A DNA stretch of 64,000 nt from Topomyia yanbarensis. Taxonomy: Eukaryota; Arthropoda; Insecta; Diptera; Culicidae. Below are positions 10,718-22,224 of this stretch, one piece after another. Position 1 is the first letter of the stretch, and the number at the start of each line of letters is the position of its first letter. The position numbers were made by a program, and so were the translations under genes. The stretch lies in the NCBI RefSeq assembly GCF_030247195.1, contig NC_080672.1, positions 367,714,271 to 367,778,270 on the forward strand, given 5' to 3'. The notes beneath the pieces are model-generated. The model was not told the origin of the DNA and did not search any database. It saw only the letters and a program-made list of their open reading frames with translations.

Positions 10718-10959
10718 CTTCAAGCGAAGACTCCATATCAAGAAGACTGATATCTCTTTCCTTCCCCCATACAAACGAGAAGCGACAGAGGTTACAGCGC
10801 CTCTATTGGAAGAAGGGAGGAAGCTTTATGTAAAAATGTATATGTGTGTGTGCATCACTATGGAAAGTACCACCTTTACCCGCAAGTGGCGTTGCTGTTA
10901 CTGTCTCCGGATTCTGGACAGAGTTGCCAGTCTTCTTGATATGGAGTCTTCGCTTCAAG
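10718..10959. mobile_element. 242-bp TIR MITE (AAGCGAAGACTCCATATCAA ends)
   Basis: An inverted repeat of about 33 bases with one mismatch: AAGCGAAGACTCCATATCAA at the left and its complement at 10935-10955. The interior has no long frame. No target duplication could be assigned. Confidence 0.8.
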
Positions 10960-12056
10960 GGTCCCGGCCGCCATGCTTAATTTTGCAAGTATAATACTAA
11001 TACACTTAAAAGTGTCAAATGTTCCCACCTTTCTCTCCATCTTGACTGCAACGGAGTTACACAATTCATTAATACAGATTGAATTAAGGGAGGGAAAAGG
11101 GTTTCAGCGTGAATAAAAAACACTTTTTCTGTGATTTTTTTTTTCAAATTCTAATGAAGCGAATTGATTAAAACTTTTGTACATTGTAATGCACAAAAGT
11201 TTTAATCAATGCGGAATTGCTATTTCCGCCATTTTATGAGTAAGAAACCGCCTCAATTGAAAAATTATCTCAAACTCAATATAGGGGTTAGGTAGTTTAT
11301 ACAGTACGCGACAAAATAAGTACCTTGTGGAGAACTCATATTTGGGGAAAAAGTACACATTTAATTTTGAACTGCTTTTTGCATTACAGTAGTTTGTAGA
11401 ACAATATAACGCATGTTTAATAGCATGATGAGTTAACAAAAAAATAAAATTTGTGAGATTTCTGTTAAATTAAATCAAGCCATATTTCGTGCGGTCAAAA
11501 TAAAGAACGCATCAAGTTCAAATGTCCAAAGCTCTGGCTCCCATGCGCTACATCTCTCACTAACACACAGGTAAATGATACATTCCTCCTGTCTCAAAAC
11601 CATACACGTATTGTTGCCACCGTTTGTATAGTGTTGCAGTCTGTTGAAGTGCTTTGATCACGGCTTCTAAACAAATTTCTCTCCAAGTCCGAAATTTATT
11701 TGTAAAAGATCATGCACGTGGTTTATCCAACAGATTTGTTGGAAAGTTTGAAGTAAGAGAAGGAGCTGTATGGAATATTGTGCGGAAATTTAATGAGCTT
11801 GAAACCGTAGCCGGCAAAGCCGGACGAGGTAGAAAACTGGTTTACAGCGGAAAACGAGTAATCTAGAATATCGCCAAATAGTTCGAGAAGTTAAGAAGAA
11901 TCCGAATGTAACCAGCCGTACTATCAAGGATAATTTCAAACTAACCGTCAGTACAAAGATGGACGCAAAGGTGGGTTTGCACAACGACGACCATTAATAA
12001 GAAAGATTAGCAGGTATGTTAAATGTTCAATTATTAATTACTAAGCACAATAATAT

Positions 12057-12620
12057 TTAATTTTCAATTAGGATGAAGCCCTCAAGAACCATCTTCATCG
12101 GGTCGTCGTCCGACATTCTTACGGCGTGTCCTTTTTTTGCGATATGCGCGATGGATGGTTCTTCCAGCAGCTGATGCACCTCATGGTTCATTAGTCTGCG
12201 CCACGTTCCGTCTTCCATCTGCACACCAACATAGATGGTATGCAACACCTTTCGTTCTAAAACTCCAACGGCCTCCACGAGAATAGTCCAGCTCTCATGG
12301 CCGTTGAGGACTACCGGTCTAATCAGCGTCTTGTAGATAATCCACTTCGTGCAGCGGCGAATTTCGTTGAACCAGAGCGTCCTCCGAAGTCCAAAGTAGG
12401 CACGATTTCCCGCCAAGATCCGTCTCTGAATTTCTCTGCTGGTATCATTGTCGGTGGTTACCAGTGAGCCCAAATACACGAATTCGTCGACCATCTCGAT
12501 TTCGTTACCGTCAACCCGAGCTCGGGATGGGAGGTTCACATTGTCGTCTCTAGAACCTCTTCCTCTCGTGAGTTTTGTCTTCGAAACGTTGATGGCAATC
12601 CTGCTGGCTTCAGCTTCCAT
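12057..12620 (-). pseudogene. 3' fragment of a non-LTR retrotransposon reverse transcriptase (RTE-like)
   Basis: This 187-codon minus frame has the signature of the C-terminal RT region: FVYLGSLVTTDNDTSREIQR, RRILAGNRAYFGLRR, IYKTLIRPVVLNGHESW and ERKVLHTIYVG, then a WRRLMNHEVHQLL...GHAVRMSDDDP tail. The YXDD catalytic core is absent because only the 3' end is present, as in 5'-truncated LINE insertions. The N-terminal boundary is not a real start. Confidence 0.85.
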
Positions 12621-12641
12621 GCCAACAGAATTAAGTTACTA

Positions 12642-13092
12642 CACTGAAAAAACTATACACGTTTAAATCATGTGGAAAATACTTGAATTGATTCAATTGT
12701 AAAACACGTGGAATTCTTGCGAACATTATGTGAAAATCATATTAATATCATAAGAAATACCACTGACTAAGATTTTCAAATGAATTACACGTGAATATCA
12801 ATTAGTTTTACCTATAGATTTAATGGGTAGAAGAATCGGCGAAATCAATTGTTTTTCACATGAATGTCATGTGGAAAGTTCATACTATGCGACTCAACAG
12901 CATGGCAACCAAAATTCAATGCTAAAACATATCGTATTCATGTGAAAGTAGTATGAATATAATTTGAAATAGCACATGAACTTCTTTTTAATAGATTTTC
13001 ATGTGAAATTCGAAAGGAAATCATTTGATTTGCTTTTCAACATGCAAGTGCACTTGAAAATGATGTTAAATTTCCTTTGGTTTTATAGTGTG
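12642..13092. repeat. MITE-like AT-rich element nested in the Tc1 relic
   Basis: It starts CACTGAAAAAACTATA and ends TTTTATAGTGTG, a weak inverted pair. The interior is full of CATGTGAA/TTCACATG words. It separates the LINE fragment from the Tc1 C-terminal part. Confidence 0.5.
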
Positions 13093-13600
13093 ATTTTCTA
13101 TCAGTGTGGAATTGCCACCCCAGTGCCCAGACCTTATTCCTATTGAAAATTTATGGTCTATTTTGGATCAACAAGTTTGCATGGGACATGTCACAAATAA
13201 AGCAAATTTTTTTTCAGTCCTTGAGGAAACTAGGAACAAAGTTGGTGGTCAGTATCTACAAAACGAAGTATGTCGAAGTAAGTCGAAAGTATACCCCAAC
13301 GTTTGTGTGGGAACGGATAGCCGTATTTAGGGCGGCGTGCCCCCCTCTTATGTTAGTAAGGGAAAGGTAGGAAGTGGGATAAGTAGTTTTTGAATGGCAT
13401 CAGTTACCACTGCAAGTCGTGTTTTTCCAGAGACGTTCTACAAAAAGTTTCGTCACCGAGTTGCTTACAGAATGTTATTGAAATGAAGCATTGTAATGTA
13501 CAAAAGTTTTGATCAATTCGCTTCACCCAAATTAAAAAAAAATTGCGAAAGAAGTGTTTTTTGTTCACGCTGAAACCCTTACCCCTTCCGTAACAAGTTA

Positions 13601-13992
13601 TTGACCATTGTACGAAATGCCTTAACCTCACAAATTTGACAAGTGCTGGTCCTTTTGTTTACAGTTTGGACTTAACAAATTTGAATTCCATTAATTACCA
13701 AGAAATTTTACTGCAAAACTACTTACCGATTCAGAGAACACTAGAAGTAATTGATAAAAAAATAATTAGTTCACTTCTTAGATCTTTCATATACATTTTC
13801 GCACAGCAGGGAATAGCACAATTTAATTGTAAGGAGCTCTAGCGAACATTTATACATTTCTAAAAACATGATTCCTTATATATTTCATATACTTCATATT
13901 GAGAATACGAATAATCTCTAAGTCCAAAATGTAATCAACAGGACCACCACCTGTCACATTTAATGCATGACGTCACTGTGCAGTGACCAATT
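13601..13992. repeat. Dispersed repeat, copy 1 (about 390 bp)
   Basis: It aligns along its whole length with 17668-18143 in the same orientation, from TTGACCATTG through CTGGTCCTTTTGTTTACAG to ATGACGTCACTGTGCAGT. It includes a CRE-like TGACGTCA. No frame is shared by the copies, so the family is non-coding or decayed. Confidence 0.85.
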
Positions 13993-14113
13993 GTTTTGTA
14001 TACAGACACTCTGTGACAGTCTGTGTATAAACAGACTAGCGAAGTGTCAAAATTTGCAGCCAACTGTAAAAAGTGTAGCCAAACGAGCATGAGGGTTTTG
14101 AGAAGTACAAGAG

Positions 14114-14283
14114 CCCAGTTAAACTCATTCCGGAACCGGTTCGGATTTCTTAATGGAGTCATTATGGATTCCAAATCAAATGCAACAACCGGTTCCGACT
14201 CAGAATCGGTTGTTGCATTTGATTTGGAATCCATAATGACTCCATTCAGGATTCCGAATCAAATTCCGAATGGTTTGACCGGG
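14114..14283. mobile_element. 170-bp palindromic MITE
   Basis: Ends CCCAGTTAAACTCATTCCGG and, on the other strand, CCCGGTCAAACCATTCGG. The central part is an almost perfect hairpin with arms of about 45 bases (14149-14249). The ends resemble the MITE at 4891-5052. Confidence 0.8.
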
Positions 14284-14519
14284 AGGAAGCCCATGCAAAG
14301 CTTTTGGGAGCTTCCGTGATGCCAGTTTACATTCATGGTTGCTAGTTTTAGTTTTTTTTTATCTTCGCAAGTCTGTTATATAAAGTGTCTGTAGTTTTGT
14401 GGAATCCAGCACTTTATTTAGAATACCCTTTCAGGTACCTCGAACTTATCAACAGCATTGAACTCGACCTTAGGGTTTTTCGTTCAGATTCTAAAAAATA
14501 ACAAAACAAACGCCGAATG

Positions 14520-16010
14520 TGGAGAGATAATTTATTTATTCAAAAAAATCCGAATACTACTAAATTTATTAAGTATAACAAAGAAATGGTGAATAAATGA
14601 TTAGCGTTCCTGTTTTGCTTGATATATTGTATATACGTACTTCGCACTCCTCACATTGTAATAATCGTAATAATTTTCTCGTATTCCTGATGTATAATAA
14701 AATGGTAATCGAACTGTGTGTTAATGAATAAATAATATTTTATACAGTAAAATACTCGTTAGACGATACATTGCCTATATATAATAAATGGAACCAAAAA
14801 AAAAAGAAGAAAGAAAGAAAACTGGTCCGGCTACAAATTGACCTTAACGTTTCTAGTTTAAAGTTTTCTTTGTCATCTCTATTTTTCTAATAGCATACAT
14901 GATTATATTCAGTAACTGTAATGTTAAATAGTTTTGATAGGTGTCTAGTTTTCATTTTCTTTATTTTTTGTTTCGTTGACCGTCTATTTAAGAGTAAGTA
15001 ATAATTGTTTTTTTTTTTCATTTGTTCACGATTAACAACACGGAACATAAAAAGGGAGGAGAGGAAAGCGTTTTAGTGTTATTAGATGTATTTCGTTTTT
15101 TTTCCTTTGTATTTATTATTAAAGCATTGTTTCTCACCATTCTACATAAATACTCTATGTTTGAGTGTGTTTAAAAGCGCTGTAAAAACTAGGACGACAA
15201 TTATTTAAAATTTGTCACTTTTATTTTCGATATACATATTCTCTTCTTGTGTTTGGTTTTTAGTATGCTTATGTGTGTTGGTATTTTAGTAGAAGGCAAC
15301 TTTTGTGAATATAGGCCGTTCCCGCTAATCTCTTTTGTGTGTATGTGTCACAGTAAGGATAGAAAAGCCGTTTGTCGATAACCGTAAAATATATTCACAG
15401 CGTAAGCAACTGTTCTGTTCCAGTTATAAATATATATGTTTCCTAACAAAATAGCTCGAAGCAAAATACTTTCACATTTTTTTTAAAACATTCATCATGG
15501 CGATAGCTTAAATTTTACACAGGCAAAACAGTATACCATAGCGTCCTTATCGAAGGAAAATATGCATGCGACAAATAGAAAACAATGTTTAAATACAATA
15601 AAGTTCCTAAAAGTAAATTAAGAAACAAACTTCTCGTTGAAATGAAAACGACACCACTTTTTCTTTTGAAATTCCTTTTAGCAAGATGGCCATTTGTTTC
15701 GTCACGTTGACAATGTGTGTAAGGCTTTTTTAAAATTATTCTTGCAGTTTACAGTATTTCTTTTCATTCCATTCTTGCACTCTTTCGCTAAATCTCTTTC
15801 TCTCATTGTGTAACATTTCATTGCAATCCATCGATCAATTCCTAACAGGTTGTAGTAGGGTTTTTAGAATATAATTGCTGTTGCTCGTTGTTGTTTGTTT
15901 GTTTCTTCGATTTTGATTTTGGTTTGCAGAGAGTTGGGTAAGAGGTTTACGTTGTAGTGCTAGATTTTTTTTGGGGGGTGTTTGTTATTGTGCACGCTGC
16001 TGCTGGTTCC
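14520..16010 (-). other. Probable 3' UTR of the LIM-domain gene
   Basis: This is AT-rich single-copy-looking sequence immediately downstream of the LIM stop codon on the minus strand, with poly-pyrimidine and AU-rich words. Overlapping minus-strand AATAAA signals (plus TTTATT at 14531-14540) would give a 3' UTR of about 1.5 kb. Other AATAAA sites occur nearer the stop. Confidence 0.5.
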
Positions 16011-17234
16011 TTACATCAGTTTCTGCTTGGCGCACTCCGGACAGATAACGTCCTGCTCGTCGGTAATGAAACCACGTCCGACCAGTGACGTTTTACAGAT
16101 GGCGCAGATAAAGCAGTCGTTGTGCCAGTGGCGATCCTCGAACGAGATGAAACGAGTACCACCGATTCCTGGAGGGTGGGTAAAGCAAAGTGAAAGTTTT
16201 AATATTTGTTGTTATTATTATTTGTTGCTTCAAACTTTTCGGAATGGAAGATAGAAAGAATTAGATTATGTCATCGATATACAACTGGAATATTGAGGGT
16301 CGTATGTAGCTTCCTTGAGTGCTATGCCTAATTTTCTCGCCAACTGAAATGCTGTTTGACTCACAAAGAGACTACACAAACTCATCGATGATGTGCATCG
16401 GTTGACGTTTCTTAACATTTTTTTTCGATTCATTGAGAATATTGATCCATGAAACCAATGAACTCGATAACATCCGGGACGTTCGAGAACTTCAACTATT
16501 TGAAGTTAAATATTCCAACTTGGTTTGTGAAAAAGAATAGAAAGTGTTTCTTAATTTAATTCAAAATCCAGCGAGAATCCTCGAGCAAAAAAAGGTTTTT
16601 GTTACCAAAGAAAAGTATTGCATCTCAAGGAATTCACTTCAGCCTTTTGAGATTCAGGTTGTACGATGATATTTAAGACACTTCGATGGTTGTCTTTTTC
16701 GACATTTGTTACAACAATTCACCTGGTAAAAAACTTCAACTAGTCCCAAACTATCAGGCTGTTCGTATAAAATAATGGATGTATCTAACCGAACATTATC
16801 ATACTCACCAGTGATTGGTTTGATACAGGAGGTGCATCTCTTGGCGAACAGTTCCCCGAAGCACTCGGCACAGTACGGCTTCTCGTCGCGGCTGGTGAAG
16901 CGCTGCCCGGCCAATGACACCTGACAATGGGTACAGGTGAAGCACTCACGGTGCCACGGTTCGTTTTTGTAGGTAACACCACCGCTGGTGATAATCTGTG
17001 GTGAGAAAAATAAAAAAAATTAATGATTTGGAACATCAGATCAGAACATCGCCTAAATAATTACCTTCTTGCACTTGATACAGCGGGTAGCATACTTCTC
17101 CTCGTAGCAGCCGGCGCAGTAGATCTCCTGCTCCCGGGGGATGAACGATTTGGTGCCGATGGCGGTCTTGCAGACGCAGCAACAGAAACACTTCTCGTGC
17201 CACTGTCTGGTCTTGTACTCCATCTTCTTGGTTC
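16011..17234 (-). CDS. C-terminal exons of a Limpet/FHL-type LIM-domain protein
   Basis: Three minus-strand exons, 17234-17065, 16995-16809 and 16168-16011 (stop TAA), join in one frame through GT-AG introns. They encode about 2.5 LIM zinc-binding domains: the second part of one (RQWHEKCFCCCVCKT...YCAGCYEEKY), a complete one (CIKCKK, YKNEPWHRECFTCTHC, YCAECF), and a final one (CTSCIKPIT, DRHWHNDCFICAICKTSL, ICPECAKQKLM) ending at the stop. Every zinc-ligand Cys/His expected in this part is present. Spacing and the CAKQKLM-type end match the four-and-a-half-LIM/Limpet family, which are cytoskeletal and nuclear adaptors in muscle. The first exon begins in phase 1, so at least one exon lies further upstream; the exon at 44389-44608 has the right phase. 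Confidence 0.93.
16169..16808 (-). other. Intron of the LIM-domain gene
   Basis: 640-base intron with GTGAGTATG donor (GT at 16808-16807) and CCACCCTCCAG acceptor. No repeat or nested gene is seen. Short frames in it are read-through from the exon. Confidence 0.85.
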
Positions 17235-17667
17235 CTGTCGAATGAGAAGGAAACGTTTTGGTTTAATATCTAGAGGGCGAAAATCACTGCGCGATTTTCA
17301 GTTCAGTAGACGCTGAACTTCCAGATGGCTTACAAAGAAATTGATAATATGCAACAGATCGGAATGTATCATGGTTCGGAAACAAGAAAGTACAATCGGC
17401 TCTTGGTTCATTGAAGCACGGAGAACAGACATCCATGTTCGAACAAATAAGTTTATAATATTTGTGTAAATATTTGAACGAATACTCGTTAAAACACTAG
17501 CGCCGCCATACTCGTATATCCTAACTAGAGGCTTAACAATGTCGGCCATTTCGAAATCATGTCGAGACTTTTCGAGAAATCGCAATCTGGATTCGTTATA
17601 GAGTACTTTTTGAATTTCATTCAAATCTCCTTGACCTATGTACTATATTTGTCTTGATGCTATGGAA
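17235..17667 (-). other. Intron sequence upstream of the first visible LIM exon
   Basis: It begins with a CGACAG acceptor. A minus frame (17298-17624) has no recognisable domain. No further LIM exon is seen: a Trp-His-x2-Cys signature typical of LIM fingers does not recur on the minus strand in the rest of the window. Confidence 0.6.
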
Positions 17668-18143
17668 TTGACCATTGTATGAAATGCCTTAACCTCAAAC
17701 ATTTTACAAGTGCTGGTCCTTTTGTTTACAGTTTGGACTTAACAAATTTAAATTCCATTAACATAAGCTTAATGCTAATAATCAATTCCCAAGAAATTTT
17801 ACCGCAGAACTACTTACCGATTCAGAGAACACTATAAGTAATTGATAAACAAATAATTAGTTCACTTATAGGATCTTTCATATACATTTCAACACAATAG
17901 GGAATAGCACAATTTAATTGTAAGGCGTTCTAGAGTACATCTATACTTCCAAAACATGATTCCCAATATATTTCAAATGTTTCCCAATATATCATTTTGA
18001 GAATACGAATAATCTCTAAGTTCACGGCTCATAGAAAGGTAATATATGTAAGTATATGTAAGCCGTGCTCTAAGTTCAAAATATAATCAACAGGACCACC
18101 ACCTGTCACATTTAATGCATGACGTCACTGTGCAGTAACCAAT
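17668..18143. repeat. Dispersed repeat, copy 2, with a 43-bp insertion
   Basis: Direct-orientation relative of 13601-13992. It carries an extra 43 bases at 18025-18067 flanked by an 11-bp direct duplication CTCTAAGTTCA, plus a small 27-base length difference near 17760. Confidence 0.85.
18025..18067. mobile_element. 43-bp insertion with 11-bp flanking duplication
   Basis: The insert begins CGGCTCATAG and ends GTAAGCCGTG (CGGCT/AGCCG inverted ends). The flanks CTCTAAGTTCA (18014-18024 and 18068-18078) are identical, while the related copy near 13915 has the uninterrupted sequence. It is too short to be a normal MITE. Confidence 0.65.
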
Positions 18144-19861
18144 CAAGGGATTAAATGATTTTTGATGAGCAGGCCTTGGTTGTTGTGACAGAGAGTCAAG
18201 CTTCAATTTTTGGAAGGAAGCTGACGAGAACGGACACAAGTTGGATCTGGACAGCTCCGGTCACGACAATTGCGCAAGAAACGCTCCCGAGTAAGTATGT
18301 TATTGGCCTGAACAAAGCAGCGAAGAAATTGACCTCAAGTGGCAACTAAAATTTTATTATCCGAAATTCAGCAAAATAGCGATTGTGTCTCAGCCTCGAG
18401 TGAATGATGCTGCCTCTTTGCAGGAATATGGGAATGTTTTCGCAATAAGCAGATTACGTGTTGTAAGAATACAGTGGAATTAGATGTGTCTTGCAGATTA
18501 TCAATGGATTCATACTATAATATCGAATGAGCAGATGAGGAAAGAGATGCCAGAAACGGTCATTCGACGGAAGTTAGAATCTCACCAAGATTCAGTTATT
18601 GTACACAGTGTATTCTTTGTTGGTATTTGGTTATCAGACACCCAATGTGTTCTCCCCAAAAGCATTTGGAGTTTAAGCAAAACCAGTTCGGTAGTCTCTG
18701 TGGAGAACTGTGGATATCCAACTATACAGGCCAAGCGGACATAGTTTAAGGCATTTTACAACAGTTTTTGCAGCTTCTCTGACAGAAACCACTCCATTAT
18801 TTGAAAGACATTTATCAATGTTATTCATGTAAAATTGTCTTAAGATCCTTCAGGAAGACCCGTGTATTAATATTTGTACAATTACTGGTTTAGAGTTGGA
18901 AAAAGCCCGTACTGATGAAGTTTGTCCGAGAGAACTTCAATAAATACAGTAGTGAAAGCTCCCTTAATGTCCAAGAAAACAGATGCCATTTGCCTTTGAG
19001 CACATGAGAATCGTTGATTTCATTACCCTTGTGAAAGACAAATTTAGTATATGATAACCACCTGTTTACCTCAACTCAATTGTCTACGCTTGGAAGAATA
19101 ATTTTTTCCGACAGTTTCTGGATTAAGGAAAGCACTGCAGTTAGCCGATCGAATTGTGGTCGTAGGATGTTTTTCCTAGTTCATGGATAACAATCACTGT
19201 CGGCTTGTCAATAAGTGACTCTCTACAGATCAGGTAGTTTCTTCAGCAAGTTGAATATCAAGCTATCTGAACCAGGAGTATTATTCTGCACGGAGTGCAA
19301 CTAAGAATGTAATTCTCGAAAAAATTATGGTCTAGTGTGTAGTTCTCCGGTGACACGTAAAAGAAAATTTTCGACATAAGAATGGAGTGCGAACATACCT
19401 TTCTTGTAAAGTCTAAAACCGATCCAGTCGAATATGACTCGCTTTCGTACGTTATATTTCGATTACGCATCCCTTTAGCAGTATTCTATAGAGAGCGATG
19501 TCTCTATGAACCATCGACAAACCGGCGCCAATAACCACTTTTCTGCGCGTAAGGAAAGCCTATCAACTTTCACTCTAAGACCGTGTTTCACCACCACCGA
19601 TTCCGAAATTATGCGCTTTTCGCATGAGCATCAGAACATTCATTACCCTAGTACCGAAAATTAAGTACCATAGCCGATTTTATCAGACAATCTCAGTTTT
19701 CATATAATGGGAAAGGAATAGTTCCTTTATTCATAGTTAGACGGAGACAAAAACCAGAAAGTTGGCGCTCTTAATTCAGAAATAAAACATTGGCATCCCA
19801 TGCGAATGTTCAAATTCTTGAGATATCGACTTCTTTTTTATCCGCTTAATTGTTAGTATTA
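18144..19861. other. Unassigned sequence in the presumed LIM intron
   Basis: Plus frames at 18155-18349 and 18484-18744 have coding-like composition but no domain I recognise; they could be an old transposon. Nothing else is supported. Confidence 0.35.
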
Positions 19862-20036
19862 GGTTTGTTCCAGTACATGGAAGTTACTCCCTGTTGCTCC
19901 GGAGCAAAAAATTCTTGCTCCTTTTCACTCCGATTTGCCACCAGAAGAAGAAAAAAGAGAAGAAGATAGTACAGGAACGATTTTCTCCCTGTTTGCTCCG
20001 GAGTACTTCCAGTTTCTCCTGGTACTGGAACAAACC
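19862..20036. mobile_element. 175-bp TIR MITE with TA target duplication
   Basis: Inverted ends GGTTTGTTCCAGTAC / GTACTGGAACAAACC are flanked by TA. CTGTTGCTCCGGAG and CTGTTTGCTCCGGAG repeat inside. No coding content. Confidence 0.85.
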
Positions 20037-20193
20037 TATTGAACCTCTAGATTTGTCTCCCGCAATCTCGATGGGCACGCTGAATTTCTTTTGTTTTAAA
20101 TAGCCATGCATTCCTCGCGTGTATTTGCTCTAATACACCCGCCGATTTCAATGTATAGGTAACAATTTTCGAAAAACTATGGCTATAAAAATA

Positions 20194-20348
20194 CAGTTAG
20201 CCTTATTCTGCATTACGACGGATCGCTTTTTCGAACGAATGTGATTTGCATTCTCAATGACGACAGCAAAATCAAACGGGAGCCTACTTCGATCGAACCA
20301 TATTCGTTCGAAAATGTGATCCGTCGTAATGCAGAACAAGGCTGAGTG
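20194..20348. mobile_element. 155-bp TIR MITE (CTGCATTACGACGGATC ends)
   Basis: Left TCTGCATTACGACGGATC and right GATCCGTCGTAATGCAGA are inverted copies, extended inwards by TTCGAACGAAT/ATTCGTTCGAA. No target duplication assigned. Confidence 0.85.
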
Positions 20349-22224
20349 TAAACAATACACTCTAAACTACTTCTACCCAAATTTTCAAGAGAAGATACCC
20401 AATGGGTCATTTTCTACAGAGTCTTTTCCGTGATGCTATTTGATGTGGACACCCTTTAATAGCGTTTTTATTGAAACCGCGTTTTTCAAATTGGCGACCA
20501 TGATAAAACAAAAACTAATCCACGAATTGACTAGATTCTTTTTATAAGAATGCATAATGTGTGTAGCCTGTCGATGGACCACAGAAAACTGAATAAAAAG
20601 ATAGCTACCCATTATTTTGAAGAAAAGTGAGCGAATTTTACAGTAAAATATAAGATTTTTCGGTTTTCATGAAGTCATTTTCCGAAACTCGAACTATGGC
20701 TCTGCGTGACTGAAAGTATTTGTTATCGTACACAATGAACGTATAAGCGATCTTAACCTAACACAATAGATCCATTGTTGCGTTTCCTTAAAAACTTTAA
20801 AACAAAGTAACTTTCGTTTTGAGCACTTTACACCAGACGTCCCCCTTGTCCAGAAGCGGTTTGTTTTCCTCTCAATTCGTCGTGTAAACGATTTTTTTCC
20901 TCCAAAATTAAACGTCAAAATGACACAATACCATCACAGCTGGATAAGTCACTAGTCGAATGTTTTCATTGGCATCGTCGTGAGCGATTTCTCACTTGCA
21001 CGTATAACGTAACGAATTTGTAGATATGGTGAATTTTTTACAACTGTGCTAAAATATCTCAGTGCCGCGATGCCAAAACTATTGTTTATTTTTGTTTCTT
21101 TATGCTCCATCACACAAGGAAATAACAAAATATTCAACACCATAAGCGCAAGATCTTCCCCACATGGACCCAAAAGGAAAACGTTATGTGACGATTGGCC
21201 TCGACATCTGACATGTTCAATTTGTTCCGCTCAGTGTCTCCGCCCAACTATGAATATAGGAACTGTAATACGTACCTGTCCCGAGATTTAAAATATTAAA
21301 AAAAAGTTCAATAGTTTTTCTTTTGGAAAAAAAATATCAGAAAAGTAGGAAACGACGGATGCACACAACAACTCTTACACACCAAAAAGTTCAATAACCT
21401 ATTTACTTCTGAAGATTTATATTATGAAAATGGCGGAAGATTGTATAACAAGCAAGTGCTACAGGGACGTGAAAGTGCTAGTAAAAGTACAATGACACTT
21501 GTTCATTTGAACTATTTATTAATCAAAAAGTTTTCGAAAATCGGAAACGGTTGAAAAAAGTTATAATTCAGTTCTTCGATCCCGAGCCCGATCCAAATCA
21601 GAAAATTTAAAAATATGGACCCGACCCGAAGCTACGAATAAAAATTTGGAAAAAAAACCCGAGCCCGAATCGAACCCGAAAAATTGAAATGTTTGAAACC
21701 CGACCTGAACCCTACATTGTTAATACGGAAAACCAACCTATACTCCCAAAAAAAATAATTTAAGGCACCAGAACTCGACCCTAAGATCGTAAAAAAATGA
21801 GAAAATCGCTCGAACCTGATGTAACACCAGACGAGTCCACTCGTAACGGCCTATGACAAAACGAATTACTGCCACCTCGTGAGGAAACAACAAACTTAAT
21901 GATGACAGTTTCAATCAACCTTACCCATTGTACTCAATCCAAATTTCTCTATTTATTATCGAAAATTATTCTTGTGAGAGCAGATTTGTATAGGTAATCA
22001 TATAAATTAAAAAAAAAAAATTGCAATCAATGCCAACAACGACAACAAATAACATACTTATTTGAAGCTTTAAGCTTCTGTCAGCTCCGATTCGACAGTT
22101 TTCACGACGCCACTAGCGTTACGGTTTGGTACAGCAAAACTAGTGTCGACGGGTGTCAATCATAGTTGTCGGATGTGTTCTTGACATCACATTAATAGTG
22201 TTAGGATCTTCGTCTGTGATGTGG
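20349..22224. other. Unassigned sequence with a CCCGA-rich tract
   Basis: No gene is seen. From about 21575 to 21785 the words CCCGA and CCCGACC recur in an AT-rich background, like a decayed short tandem repeat. The remainder is featureless. Confidence 0.35.

Larger units (their letters stand above)
11302..13330 (+). pseudogene. Broken Tc1-family transposase element
   Basis: The left terminus CAGTACGCGACAAAATAAGT follows a TA. The plus frame 11654-11866 encodes a helix-turn-helix of the Tc1/Tc3 type (LQVRNLFVKDHARG... VWNIVRKFNE) and becomes frameshifted after 11866. The C-terminal catalytic part resumes at 13104-13330 with LPPQCPDLIPIENLWSILDQ, containing the third acidic residue of the DDE triad. 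Between the two lie a LINE fragment and a MITE; the first two catalytic aspartates are missing. No right terminus was found. Confidence 0.8.
11085..13590. mobile_element. Foldback element with large inverted arms, interrupted by a Tc1 element
   Basis: The left arm (about 11085-11300, starting GGGAGGGAAAAGGGTTTCAG) and right arm (about 13385-13590, ending CTGAAACCCTTACCCCTTCC) are inverted versions of each other and of the intact foldback at 36898-37580. The left arm breaks off at GGGTTAGGTAGTTTATA, exactly where a Tc1-type terminus begins. Confidence 0.7.

Noticed and set aside
18155..18744. Two plus frames with coding-like composition
   Set aside because: No motif, separated by stops, no splice structure; left as unassigned.
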